Source: Xanthostigma xanthostigma (taxonomy: Eukaryota; Arthropoda; Insecta; Raphidioptera; Raphidiidae). Taken from it: a stretch of DNA of 64,000 bases. Below are positions 22,378 through 34,722 of the stretch, piece after piece (the first letter of the stretch is position 1; each line of letters starts with the position of its first letter). The notes under the pieces were generated by a model, which was not told where the DNA came from, ran no database searches, and saw only the letters and a list, made by a program, of their open reading frames with translations. The stretch covers positions 12,772,001 through 12,836,000 of the forward strand of contig OY754468.1 of NCBI GenBank assembly GCA_963575645.1, read 5' to 3'. The position numbers and the translations under genes are program-made.

Positions 22378-22703
22378 CAGGGGTCGGCAACCTGCGGCTC
22401 TTTTGATGTAAAGTTGCGGCTCTCCAGTTCCATACGCAAAAAATAACTATTTTATTATATAAATCCCTAAAAATCGTCCAATCGATCCATGATTGAGCAC
22501 CATGTCTATCTCTCAGCCATTTCCACTCGCGTCTCACTCGCACCGCCACCGTCGCGACGTGTCGTCCTCGGATATATATATTATACCTATATAAGCAAAT
22601 ACTATCATATTGAAACGAAAATGTTTAGTGGCTCTTTAAAAACTGAGAAATTTTGTAAATTGCAACTTTTGGCTCTTCCGTCTCAAAAGGTTGCCGACCC
22701 CTG
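22378..22703. mobile_element. hAT-type MITE (second of a tandem pair)
   Basis: Inverted ends CAGGGGTCGGCAACCTGCGG ... GGTTGCCGACCCCTG, with a perfect 8-bp duplication GTCTAGAC at 22370-22377 and 22704-22711. 326 bp, non-coding. Confidence 0.9.
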
Positions 22704-22711
22704 GTCTAGAC

Positions 22712-23110
22712 TGAATCAGTGAGGGACCGGCGTCTATATTTACAATAACTATCTATCATTTCTATCTGTGCCTAAGGATTAAAAGAACATAATGTGATAA
22801 ATACGGCCCTGTATGAAATACCTACCTGTACATGCATATGAATGTGTATTATATATATTTTACATCCCCCGGAGGCAATCACAATGTTCACAAATATAAA
22901 ATCCCGCATAACATTTCACAATGTTATGACATAACCTCACTTCAGGACGACATTTTGTTGATGACATTTGAACCGCCAAACACATTGAGTTTTTATATGG
23001 AGTAATTTTTCAAAAATCGTCGAAATAATCATTCTCACGGACTTCTATTCTTCTGTTTAACGAAAAACTCCTTAAAACGTAGAAATTCGCTTGGTTTACA
23101 TTGTTCTACC
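22712..23110. other. no gene recognised
   Basis: Nothing seen beyond AT-rich DNA. Confidence 0.4.
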
Positions 23111-23416
23111 CATATATAACACTCTATATAGCGTAACAACCATTCTCAATAGCGAAACAATACGTCATTATTTAGACTCCAACAATGGGATTCTTAGAAT
23201 TTGGTTGTTGTAAAAAGATATACAATTAAAATACTGAAATAGTAAAAAACGACAAAGTTAACAGATTATAATTTTGTTATGTAAATTTTTTGCACTTAAT
23301 TTAGTCAAAATTAAACTATATTGTTTTATTTTACTCTTCATTTAACAAAAACTCTTTATAACGCCATAAAATACCCGGTCCCATCAATTTCGTTATATAG
23401 AGTTTACGCTAGGTAT
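23111..23416. mobile_element. diverged pogo/Tigger-type MITE
   Basis: ACTCTATATAGCGTAACAAC at the left and CGTTATATAGAGTTTACGCT at the right are inverted ends like those at 17611, 29084 and 40099. Non-coding. Confidence 0.6.
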
Positions 23417-23527
23417 ATGAGTTTCTTCTGTTTGAATGATTTATAGAAATAGTTTTTTCACGGACTTTATTCAATTAATAGGTAAATAACTTGTTCTTAT
23501 CGCAAAGAAAGGAAAATGGTATATATA

Positions 23528-23634
23528 CAGTAGAACCTGAATTAATAGAGTCCGTTTTATTCGACCTCGCGATTTACCGAAGTTCAATTATTCGTGGTTC
23601 ACAATAGCTCGTATAATAGAGGTACTACTGTATT
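23528..23634. mobile_element. short pogo-type MITE
   Basis: TACAGTAGAACCTGAATTAA and the reverse complement of its right end, TACAGTAGTACCTCTATTAT, agree except in places; ends TACAGTA are flanked by TA. About 107 bp. Confidence 0.6.
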
Positions 23635-25241
23635 TAAATTTTGACATAAACACAAAATTTCGTAACCAATAATTTATTTAAAATAATAAAAAAAGACAGA
23701 CAATGCATTTTAAAAACAATTCCAATCGGAATATGATTTCTTTTTTAAATATTTGTACATAATATTTAATTTAATTGATTTAAATTTCATATAATTTTTT
23801 GTACATAGTTTAAGAAATAAAATATAATACATATTTCGTTTAAATATTGCACATTGCATTATATTTTACAGACATTGGCAATGGAAATTAATGAGAGACA
23901 TTTTTGCCAAAACGAATTTACCAACAGGCTAGAGCTTAGGGCTTCACGTTTCGAGGAACGAAGCAATTTAGATTAAAGTTTATAAAAATTTTGGTTTTCA
24001 TAAATTTTCATCAGCTCTGTTCCATTCTCTCTGCGAACGGTAACAGAATCGTGACAGTCATGCGCAGTAGCTAAAAGTGTTTCAAAACTGATATAGTTTC
24101 ATTTTAGCTACTGCGCATGACTCACGATTCTGTTCCCGTTCGCTCAAAAATAGGCCCTGATTACCGGACTCCTTTTTGGACATATTGTTGTGTTTTTGAG
24201 GCAAACAAAAATCGATTTATGATTTTACTAGCCGCTACCCTTGGCTCCAAACGCGATTGAAACGAAACAATGTTTCATTGCAGTGGAAGTGTGGAAGCCT
24301 TTGCTCTCCGAGTTTTGCAACCCTGACGCAAGCCCATGTTGGTAGGCCCTGATTGCGGTGTTGAATACGGAGCCTCAAATTCGCCCCTACATTTTGGAAT
24401 TACACATAAAAGAAACGTTTTATAATAGCACCACAAACACTAACAAGTCGAATATTAAATATGTATTTTAAATGCCTGCAAATCACAGTTACTTGAAGAA
24501 AACATTTTCTTAATTATAATATATACATAAATATACAAGTCTTATTTAAATAATGATCAATTAATTAATATTATCTAATATTTACAGTCAATTGTCTATA
24601 ATTCTAGCTTTGGTATATGCTGATTATTTTTTTTTTTTAAATGACGAGCATTTTCACACAACAATTAACAAGATTTGTATTTACAAATTTAGGTACCTAC
24701 ATTTTTACGATAACTTATTTTTACAAACGAGATATGCTTTTGTTTCATTCGTTCTTTTGTTTCTGGAATGTCCGGTGTGTTCTTCGTTTGTTTCAAAATC
24801 GGTACACAACCGTGTGTTTTGTTTTTTTTTAATCGAAACGTACAATTAATTATCATGTAATATTATTTTTAGATTTTGACCTGATAAACATTTCAAAGTG
24901 TTTTAGGAGGCGCTGTCGTGCATTTTTTTATTGAATATTTTTTTCGTTAAGCGCCCATATATTTAATAACTTCTCTATTGCTAGTGGCCGTAAGTAGAAG
25001 CGTGGCCCATGAAGTGAGACAGCAAATGACTGTTGTCTATCTCTTTCTTTTTACTTGGCCCGTTGTGCGCAAGTGTTGCGTCTGTAGTGGGGCAATTAGT
25101 AAGTGGATTGGAGCAAGCCACCTCCCTTTCACAGCTTAGTTCCATGTGCAAACTGACGCGCGTCCATTCACGGACATGCGCATGAGACTCAGAGTATAAT
25201 AAGTGAGACAGACGTATATATGTCTGCACCGTATTGTTTAA
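23635..25241. other. no gene; foldback at 24033-24143
   Basis: The 24033-24143 foldback has 43-bp arms (GCGAACGGTAACAGAATCGT ... inverted). TAGGCCCTGATT recurs at 24152 and 24344, hinting at worn hAT ends. The rest is AT-rich. Confidence 0.45.
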
Positions 25242-26429
25242 GGGAGGTACCTAATGTAACAGCTCAAAACGCTTATTTCAAACATTTTATTTTTAGACTA
25301 AGTATATTTTTATGATATTTTAATGAATTAGGCCTTATAGAACCTCTTTTAAAGTACTTAAAAATTTTTTTTCGTTACAAAATGGCGTCTATCAGACGCG
25401 TTGCAGTTGCGATGTCCTATTTGTGGGCGTAATTACAGCCCATAGAATAAACTTGGAACATCCATTAAAAAAAATATTGTTAATGATATTCATATTTCGT
25501 AGTTAAACATACAAAGTATATAAAAAATTGAAAAAAAAGTATTTAATTTGAAGTTTTGATGTTGATCTATAAACATTTATAACAATAATTTATTAAACAA
25601 GTAGGTTCCACTATGAATAAAAGTTGTTTTTTTTCATATCTGGTAAAAATTTCAGTCCAAAATCTTAGATAGATTTTGAGATATTACGCCCACAAACTTT
25701 TAAAATGATATTTTGAGAAAAACGCGCTTAGAAAAAAATCAGCTTTGATAGTGAAAAAATTTGTAATGATCAATTAATATTGTAGCCAGTGATGTGCCGG
25801 ATATCCGTATACGTGGATATCCGAGGGAAAAGAAAGATCCGTATCCGTTAGTTTTTGGCGGATCTTTTAGCTACGGATCTTTCACCTTATTAATTTTCAA
25901 TTCATAGATGAAATTTTACATATATAGGTGATTAGGTAATAATGAAAACCTGTTAAATTCCATTCAGATTATTTTTTATTTTTTTTAAATCGTATTTGGC
26001 ACCTTTATATTGCAAACATTTACCGTAGTGAGTACTACACTAATAGAACATAACTCAAAGGTACTAAATCAACTATTTTTATAATGAAATATTACACATT
26101 GATCTTTGGAAAGAGACAATCTGTTAAAGAGGTCAATAACTTTTTCCCATAACAGAGTCTCTTTCCAAAGGTCGATGTGCAATATTTAACGCCGCGTACT
26201 CTAAGAAAGTTAAGATCCGTATCCGTATCCGCGGATCTTGAAACCGAAAATCCTTATTCAGATCCGTATCCGCGGATATACATTTTTAACGATCCGGCAC
26301 ATCACTAATTGTAACTATTATCGTAATGAATATCGTTTTGAAATTTTGTAGGCTATTCTACATAATATTTCGAACATTTTAAAGAAAAAAAAAGAAAATA
26401 TTTTTGAGCTGTTACACTAGATGCCCCCC
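25242..26429. mobile_element. TTAA-flanked inverted-repeat element, copy B, with nested hAT MITE
   Basis: Ends resemble copy A (GGGAGGTACCTAATGTAACA ... GTTACACTAGATGCCCCCC), with intact TTAA at 25238-25241 and 26430-26433. It lies about 70 bases past the polyA signal of the zinc-finger gene. Without the nested MITE it is about 660 bp. Non-coding. Confidence 0.82.
25787..26307. mobile_element. hAT-type MITE (GATGTGCCGGAT family), nested
   Basis: Inverted ends CAGTGATGTGCCGGAT ... GATCCGGCACATCACTA with 8-bp duplications ATTGTAGC and ATTGTAAC. Copy A at 18849 gives the empty site. Inside are repeated ATCCGTATCCG motifs and a second inverted pair (GGAAAGAGAC ... GTCTCTTTCC). Non-coding. Confidence 0.9.
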
Positions 26430-26503
26430 TTAAGTCTTTCTCCCGTTCTTCGCTATCAATACAGAGGATATTAAATATATTACATCGCAAGTTTATCTCC
26501 ATC

Positions 26504-26509
26504 TTTATT
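26504..26509 (-). promoter_or_regulatory. AATAAA polyadenylation signal of the zinc-finger gene
   Basis: Minus strand AATAAA sits about 48 bases after the TAA that closes the extension and about 230 bases after the TAG. It is the first such hexamer downstream of the exon. The TTAA-flanked element ending at 26433 starts just beyond the expected cleavage site. Confidence 0.6.
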
Positions 26510-26556
26510 ATCGACACGAAAAACATCGAAAACCAAGTCGATCATCCCGAATTCTT

Positions 26557-26739
26557 TTAGTGGCTAGCTGCGCCCATCGCGTGTCCATACCACTGCAGGT
26601 GCCTCGCGGTGTCGGCGCCTTGCAGAGCGCCCGCCGCAGGCTCCTGGTGATGATGGTAGGCGCCGGTGACGCCCTCGGCAGACGACACCTGCAGGCCGGC
26701 CACGGCGGCGCCCGACGGCGGCGCGGCCAAGATCTGGCA
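26557..26739 (-). CDS. in-frame C-terminal extension after the TAG of the sens exon
   Basis: Directly after the TAG of the zinc-finger exon the same frame runs 60 sense codons to TAA (26557-26559). The translation starts CQILAAPPSGAAVAG, has an YHHHQ run, and ends RHLQWYGHAMGAASH. By hand count about 50 of 60 third positions are G or C, against about 46 for first and 35 for second positions; this is a coding-like pattern in a roughly one-third G+C background. Openness alone is weak evidence, because the other two minus-strand frames are also open in this GC-rich patch. It could be made by stop-codon readthrough, or the TAG could be a mutation or base error in what is normally one C-terminus. 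A structured 3' UTR is the null explanation. Confidence 0.6.
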   Translation of the reverse strand, partial: CQILAAPPSGAAVAGLQVSSAEGVTGAYHHHQEPAAGALQGADTARHLQWYGHAMGAASH

Positions 26740-27739
<1,000 letters not shown>

Positions 27740-28258
27740 AAAACAACCTATCAACTGTTGTTCAGATGTCGTTTCCATAGAAACCCTGTTTGCATTTTAG
27801 CTAATAGTTGCGACCAGCTGTCATTCGTGTTTGCGGGTCATAGGTTCACCAGCACCGGTCTAGATCTACAGGGTGTTCAGCGAACGGTGATTTGTGTGTA
27901 AATCCACGAACACAAGACACGCGGTATACGCAGTTCAATGTTATCGATTTCAATCGTTCTCTTGTTAACTGGCAGTCACGTCATTTATATCCGAACAGTG
28001 ATTCGTTCTGCCTGGCTCCGCCTGCCCGCAACGTAGGCAACAAACACTGCACAGTCTGTACGGCACACGCACACACACACACCGGTTGCTATAGAGACTA
28101 AAGGGTGTCTGGAACTCATTCATTGCTCTCTACACTACGGCGGTACCGCCATGCCTTTTACTCTCCCGACACGTTCTGTTCTTAAAGGTGCCGCGATACC
28201 GTCCTACTGCCGATTGTTTTCTACAACAGGTATACGAACCCGATTTTTTCCGGTCAAA
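27740..28258. other. no gene; CA microsatellite at 28063-28083
   Basis: GC richer than average with short open frames on both strands but no domain. Confidence 0.4.
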
Positions 28259-28882
28259 ATTGATGAAAAAATTCCAGCCAATTAGGCGACGGGACAATTC
28301 CAACTTCAAAAATGTTGACATTTGATTATAATAAAGAAAAGAAAATTTCTGCTAGTAATTCAATATGATATTTGCTATTCGTTGCCATGGTTACCTACAT
28401 AATATGGTCCACGTCATGTAAAAATTGAACAAAGCATGCCTAACTAGTTTATTTCTGACAGATCCATAAAACAAAAGAGTGGCTGTTTTATTTTATTTTC
28501 AAAATATTTCCGAAACTATAAAGTTTAGAAGAAAAAAATTAACAAAACTTTCTTGAAAAAATAAATAGAATCATAAGCCGTTATGAAAAGTATACCATTA
28601 TTATATAAAAAACACCGTTATAGCATAATATCTCTTCTGCGCATGCGCCGATTTTTCCCGAAAACAATAGGGCTCTTCATATTTGCATAGCAAACATCCT
28701 CCCAAAATTTGGTTTCAATCCGCTTATCCGTTTGACCTGTACCGTGTTCACAGACGCACAGAGTTTTTCCAAAAAAATATATTTTTTGGATTCGGGTACC
28801 TCAAACGGAAAGATGTAAAATTTTTGAAAAGTGACTTTTGACCTAAACAAGTACCATTCGCTACTTGTGGGTTGGAATGATA
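28259..28882 (+). mobile_element. ACCATTCCAAC-family repeat
   Basis: Same blocks in the same order as 27076-27739, only about 0.5 kb away in the same orientation. Left end reads ACAATTCCAAC, right end GTTGGAATGAT. Confidence 0.65.
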
Positions 28883-29083
28883 AAATAATGGTACCTATAG
28901 GTTTACAATAATTCGTATAGAGCTGAAAATTAGTACTTATAGGTACGCTATTACAAACGAAATATCAGAAGTCCCCACCGATCCCACATCTGTCAAAAAA
29001 TTATTCAAGGTCAAAGGTTTTACACTTTTCTCGTAAACGGTAAATGTTGACGGATAATTACGAATACGTAACGTGAAGTTATA

Positions 29084-29613
29084 TACAGTGTAAACTCCAT
29101 TTAACGTCACTCGATAGTCGATATAACGACAAACGTCTTAAAACGTCGATATTACTTAACTCTATAAGTTGGTTTATCTTGTTGCTTATACAATGATACA
29201 CTCTAAATAACGACAACAATACGTCATCATTAAGCAATAAACAGTACTTGTTTGTTATTTCATCGCTTTGTTGTCGGCATCATTCGTACCAAAGATTCTA
29301 AGAAATTCGTTTTTTTGTTTGTATCTTTCAAATGCTTAGCTCAGCTGCTTATCGATAAGTTATCATATTCTTAGTTGCCCACAAATTTGCTAACTGTGAA
29401 CATGGCGAGTAAAAGAAAATCTTTGTGTATTGACGAAATAGTTTTATTAATACGCGCAATAGAGGCGGGAGAAAAGATAAGTGTTGTTGGAAGACGCGTT
29501 GGGTTCAGTCACTAAAAATATTAATGGATTATTTCTTCTCTCGGTTTAACGACAACTCTCAATAACGCCACAAAGTGCACAGTCCCTTGAGTGTCGCTAT
29601 ATAGAGTTGTATG
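29084..29613 (+). mobile_element. pogo/Tigger element with transposase start
   Basis: Left end TACAGTGTAAACTCCATTTA, right end CGCTATATAGAGTTGTATGT are inverted relatives. It carries a transposase 5' fragment (29402-29515), so it is an internally deleted derivative of an autonomous element. TA sits at the left edge. Confidence 0.75.
29402..29515 (+). pseudogene. Tigger/pogo transposase N-terminal fragment
   Basis: Thirty-seven codons begin MASKRKSLCIDEIVLLI, continue RAIEAGEKISVVGRRVG and stop at TAA. This is the first helix-turn-helix of CENP-B/Tigger-like transposases, which binds the element's ends. The rest of the gene (DDE domain) is deleted: sequence jumps to the 3' end after the stop. 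The sister copy at 40099 keeps only MASK in the same place. Confidence 0.75.
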
Positions 29614-30253
29614 TGACGTGAATCGGCCTTTATCGAGTTCTCAACTGTCTCTTAGATAACAATTTCATTTAAATGTAGGGAGAGACATCAACAAAGTATT
29701 TTAATATTGTTCTTGAAACGTTTACCGGCGTCTTAAAGGCCGACTGTATGAGTGCTCTTCAAAAGACATAAAACTGCAATAAATTCAGATTTTATTTTGT
29801 GTACGCTGCAGTTCAGAATCTGATGTATTCAGTGACAAAGTCTGAAGAATGTCGGACAATATTCACTTACGAATGCCGGATGTTCTGAACACTCGTTTCC
29901 GTCACGATCTCATCCGAATCATTATTACATCACCGTTTTTATCGTCAAGCTCTGCTTTAACCCTAAACTTAACACGCACTGATTCAGGCTGCTCAGTACA
30001 ATAACACCATTTTTAATTTGTAAATAATGTGTGCGTGATGTCTATTTTTACCCGATTGCGACGACGCCAAAAGGAAGGATTATGAGTTTAGCAGTCTATG
30101 TATGTTTGTATTTACGGATGTTCCTTCGTAGCGCCTAAACTATTCATCCGATTTTGATAAATAAGGTGTCAATCGATTCGGTATTATGGTCCGGGTAACA
30201 TTTTTGAATTTTCGTCCCAGAGAGAAGCAAATTTATAACAAAAAAAAAGTTCA
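29614..30253. other. no gene recognised
   Basis: No family motif seen. Confidence 0.4.
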
Positions 30254-30500
30254 AAAACTAAAACCCGACTACTGAAAAGTATGAAACAAGAAAATATTCT
30301 CATCTGAGGATAGCCATCTCATATATATGAGGTCCCTCTTATAAATGTATAGCGTGATGAACTTAGCCCTATAGAGCTTACGATCGCTTACTACTGTTAA
30401 AATATAATGTTTTGTTAGGGTAGGTAGCGTACGACCACGACTGTCCTCAGACGAGAATATTTTCTTGTTTCATACTTTTTAGCAGTCGGGTTTTGGTTTC
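30254..30500. mobile_element. inverted-repeat MITE
   Basis: AACTAAAACCCGACTACTGA ... AAAGTATGAAACAAGAAAAT is mirrored by ATTTTCTTGTTTCATACTTT ... AGCAGTCGGGTTTTGG; arms about 55 bp. The AACTAAAACCCGACTA end recurs at 42585. Confidence 0.65.
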
Positions 30501-30552
30501 CATCCACAAGCTGGTCATTATTTAGACCTGCTGGCGAGAAAAGGATCATACA

Positions 30553-31370
30553 TTGGCCCAGAACTTACCCTGGGAGTGTCCAAAAGCACAGTACCTACGG
30601 GGTCAAATAAGGGAATGGATCAAGAATCAGCACAAGACATACTGGAATCAAATTTCTGGGCAGCAACATGGCAAGGCTTTTATTAAAGGGCCATCCCGAA
30701 AAATGAATGAAGAACTACTACAACTCAGTAGTGTAGTGTTTGTGGTTAATCAGGTTCTTTTCGATTAGTAAAACTATTTAAATTTGGTTTAATATTGATT
30801 TATTTACGATGCCAACGTTGACCTACGCCAGCTCACGCTGGCATAGCCACGTGCGTCCACCACCTGACTTCTTCCTTCCTTCCAAATACACATATATTTA
30901 TATCATTCAAAATGCAAACGTCGCGTTATTAACTAGAACGATTATTACTAACCGCTTTAAATTAATATATCTTGCAGTTCTACATTTCAAATGTTATACG
31001 TAATTATAGCCTACTTACTGATGTATCCACTACAGTAGGAACAATCTTCGTCTCATGGTAGGCCTCCTGACAGGACATTGTGCCCTGAAAGGATACCTCA
31101 AAAGAATCGGACTGTTTAACGTGGACTTAATACGGAGACGGAAACAGCGTATCATAATTCTGTGTGAATGCGAGGCTTTGGATCGTAGAAGACAGAAAAT
31201 ATAATGAGTCCAGAAGATTATATCAATCACCCAGTTCTCGGACTGCACAGCTAGTGCTAGGAACGAGGATACTGGACCGAGTGATATAAGAGATTGGGAC
31301 ATACCACAATGAGCCCAAGGAGCTACGATGTTCCCGGCGACATGCCGACTCCCGTTAAAGTAAAGTAAAA
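30553..31370 (+). pseudogene. I-type LINE 3' end, interrupted by a solo LTR
   Basis: QIREWIKNQHKTYWNQISG and KMNEELLQLS, then after the LTR (30732-31034) LRLMVGLLTGHCALK and ILCECEALDRRR: the end of the RNase H region and the zinc-knuckle-like C-terminus of I-clade non-LTR elements. Frame is lost between the parts and stops occur. The 3' UTR ends near 31370 in AAAGTAAAGTAAAAAAAG. Confidence 0.75.
30732..31034 (+). mobile_element. solo LTR
   Basis: TGTAGTG...CACTACA ends (7-bp inverted, TG...CA) flanked by GTAG on both sides (30728-30731, 31035-31038). The sister LINE at 36885 shows the uninterrupted site. 303 bp; no internal retroelement coding nearby. Confidence 0.75.
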
Positions 31371-31880
31371 AAAGTAACACTCCGCATATGAGAATGAAAC
31401 GATATATATCTGTTGATAAGGTTTTCGTCGGGAGACATTTTTGAAGACGTATAGAAAATCCTAGCAGTTGAGAGGAAAATGTGAAAGCATTGATTATATT
31501 GAGGTTGGAAAACTGACTCGTGAACTTTATAGACACGTGCTTGGATGTGTTGGTGCGCCGTCAGTGTTCAACGAGAGAGAATGAGTGGGTGAGAGAGAGA
31601 GGGGGCAAAGTGTTGAAGTGAGCGCGAGAGAGCAATATCGTCGGTGACGAGCGAATTGTCAACATTCCACAGACAACACTCACTGTACCGCAATCCTATA
31701 TATGCAGACTATTATATATAACGCGTTCCAAAGACGACGACTCTTCGCTCTTAACAGCCTGTCTAACTGTTCAGAAGACCGGACTCCAAAACTGACGACG
31801 GACCGAAATAACAATAACAGCTCTTTTATAATCGTTCCAAAATTTAACAGTTACGGAAATCTCTATTTTTCGCAATTTTT
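31371..31880. other. no gene recognised
   Basis: Purine-rich GAGAG tract near 31575-31635. Confidence 0.4.
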
Positions 31881-32308
31881 GAAGTAAAACTTCTTTACGC
31901 ACGCTTGATTCGAGGAATAAGCTAGTGAATGCCTGACGAGAGATTTACGGAAATGTGATCGGGCGAGGCGAACGGAAGTTGAGAGGGAGATATAAGCTAG
32001 TGAAGGTAGAAAGAGAATGACAAATACTTAACTGGCTAGTGGCGACATCAGGTGGCCTAAAATATAAGCAGTACTAACAATAGAATGACACATACTTTAC
32101 TTGCCAGTGGCGCTATTGGGTAAAAAAATATATGTAAAAAAGTAATATTTTGTTCAATACATTAAATAGTATTCTACGTTTAAAGTGAATAAAATTGTAA
32201 ATTCATTTTTAAGGTCATATTTTGTAAATTTTCGGGTGAATAATTACAAATTATGGCAGGAAGAAGTTTTACTTCAGTCGTGTGGTCTAAAGCACATTCG
32301 TTTTTTTT
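31881..32308 (+). mobile_element. GAAGTAAAACTTC repeat, copy 2
   Basis: Same start, same interior and same 3' end (AAGTTTTACTTCAGTCGTGT) as 17166-17557, same orientation. Differences are scattered substitutions and small indels. Confidence 0.68.
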
Positions 32309-32322
32309 CTCTGTGAATTTTT

Positions 32323-32813
32323 TAAAATTTTCATAAGGTTACATAAGAAAATATTCGTGAATGTTATTAATTTATTAAATACACAATAATAATTATTATT
32401 AATAATTTGCACATGTGTGGAGTGTTATAAAAAATAATTATTACTGTCTATATACAATAAGACGCACCTCAAATTTATAAGACGATTTTTAGAAAAATAT
32501 AAATATATTTTAATGTTACTTTCGAATCAAAATTTTTATTTATTGTTAACATGAATTTAGAGACGATTTAAGTAAAAAATATTTGTATGTTACCTATAAG
32601 ACGTACCCAAAATTTGATTTCATTTTTCCATATAAAAAGGTACGTCAAATAGTCCGAAAATATAAAATTATCATAAGGTTAAATAAGAAAATATTCGAGA
32701 AAAACGTGACCTGTGTGGAGTGCTATGCAAAATAATTATTACTGTGTATTTAATTACTTAATAAATTGATAATGTTTTTATCGAATATTTTCTTATGTAA
32801 CCTTATGAAAATG
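32323..32813. repeat. inverted-repeat element (TTTTCATAAGGTTACATAAG)
   Basis: The end block is mirrored at 32782-32813 and repeated directly at 32667-32702. Very AT-rich and non-coding. Confidence 0.6.
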
Positions 32814-34043
32814 TTATATAAATGTATAGAGAAAAATAGGATATTTCGGAAATGTAAAAATGCATGTACCTACACTTTTTGGTTGAGTGTGGAGTAGAAA
32901 AAAATATACCTCAGCAGTTTTTTTTTTGTATCTAGTAGGGTACACGAATTATCCACTGTTACTACTGTATATTCCCCCCCCCCAAAAAAAAAGTAGTGTT
33001 TACGGATCAGGTCCTCGCAGGGTTACCTAGACAAGTGATTGAAGTCACATGCATTATCTTTTCTGAAAGTTGTATCCTCTATAAAACCAGAACCATTTTT
33101 TACCTCCGCCGCTTGGACTAATACTAACAGATGAAGTTTAACAAAAGCTTGTAAAAAACCTGAACCACCACACGAATGGTTCCATATCATCGTCAAAGAT
33201 TGTTTTTGTTTTCTTTCATTTTCGTATATTGTTAGGACTGAACACGCGTACTTAATATTAGATTTTTTCTAATTTGCATGGCGGCCATTTTGAAATTCGC
33301 CATCTTGGTTTCTAATTATTTGTTATTATAGCGCTAATAGAAATACACACTGTGGAAATTTGAACTCTCTACCTATTACGGTTCATGAGATACAGCCAGT
33401 TGACAGACAGATGGACGGACGGAGGTTCAGTAATAGGGTACCGTTGGGCACCCTTCGGGTACGAAACCCTGGAAATGCAATTCGGTCGGCTAGTACTTTA
33501 AATTTAATACATTTTGACAACCAAAATTTAACATAATAGTTAACTACAGATGAGTTCTCTAAAATCTGTTTAAAATCATCAAAGAAAATAGCAAACTGTT
33601 ATTTTGTAACCGACGATTATTTTTAAATAACAGTAGCAGTGTTTTTGAACAACCGACAATTTCGCTCGTCCAGTTTATAATACTGGACCCTAAACATCGC
33701 CATTTCCCATTCCTTCATCCAGCTCCACTCCATTTACATACACTGGTGCCGTTTTATCTCTATTCTGTACGGAACTATTTTTTAAACTATTTCATACAAT
33801 GTCCAGTTGAGTTGTTATTTTGGGAGTTCTGCGTTAATGAAATCTCCGAAATAGGAAAGCTGTTTTTAAGGGTTGAGAAGACAGTGCAGTGCCAAATCCC
33901 GCTGACAATATTTTTTTTTATTTCCTAATACAGGCGGTGTAGTTTGTTTTTGGACAAGATAAAATATTTAACCCCTTTAATACGTCCTTCAGAATAATAT
34001 TTTTTTTCTTAATTACAATGTTATAATCAGTCCAGCATATGCA
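32814..34043. other. no gene; old LINE/SINE tail near 33355-33475
   Basis: ACAGACAGATGGACGGACGG followed by AATAGGGTACCGTTGGGCAC and TTCGGGTACGAAACCCT is a familiar insect retroelement 3' tail; a partner piece (TAGGGTTCCGTGCC) is at 40861. C/A homopolymers at about 32974-32991. Confidence 0.45.
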
Positions 34044-34722
34044 TCATGTCCCTTTTTGATAAATTTCAGTCCTACTTCACCGAAAATTATAATTATTCGA
34101 TTCGGAATGACATCTAGATACTTGAAGTGGGGGACGAAAAAATTGCAAAAGTTATAAACATTTTTGTAAAAAAAAGAGGGGTTTGGTAATTGGCGAATAT
34201 CTCAGAAACTATTGCAGATATCTGAAATCACAAAAAAGGATTCTGAAAGAGAAGGAAATTTCCTACAAGAAAGTTCCACCTCTCGGAACTCTACCACCAA
34301 TATTTATAATTTTTATTTAGAGGTGAAAATAGGGCTAAAAAAATGTTTTTCTATTTTTTATACGACGAGCTAAAAAACACAAAAATATTGAAAATTATAT
34401 AAAAAATAGAAAAAAAAATGTTTTAGCCCTATTCGCACCTCTAATATTGGTGCTAGAGTTCCGGGAGATGGGACTCTTTTGTAGGAAGTTTCCTGTTCTT
34501 TCAGAATCTTTTTTGTGATTTCAGCTATCTGCAATAGTTTTTGAGATATTCGCAAAAAAAACAAACCCCTCTTTTTTAACTGAAATATTTATAACTTTTG
34601 CAATTTTTTCGTTCTCTACTTCATTTTTTTCAAAAAGTTTCTAGATGTAATTCCGAATCGAATGACACCATGGTCATAATTTTCGATGAAGGAGGACTGG
34701 AATTTATCAAACAGAGACATGT
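34044..34722. repeat. large foldback (680 bp)
   Basis: Arms of about 320 bp (34044-34363 and 34397-34722) are reverse complements with modest divergence, around a loop of about 33 bp. Outer ends read CATGTCCCTTTTTGATAAAT and its mirror. Non-coding. Confidence 0.85.

Noticed and set aside
31030..31536. 168-codon minus-strand frame
   Set aside because: It is antisense to the LINE fragment at 30553 and has no family motif.
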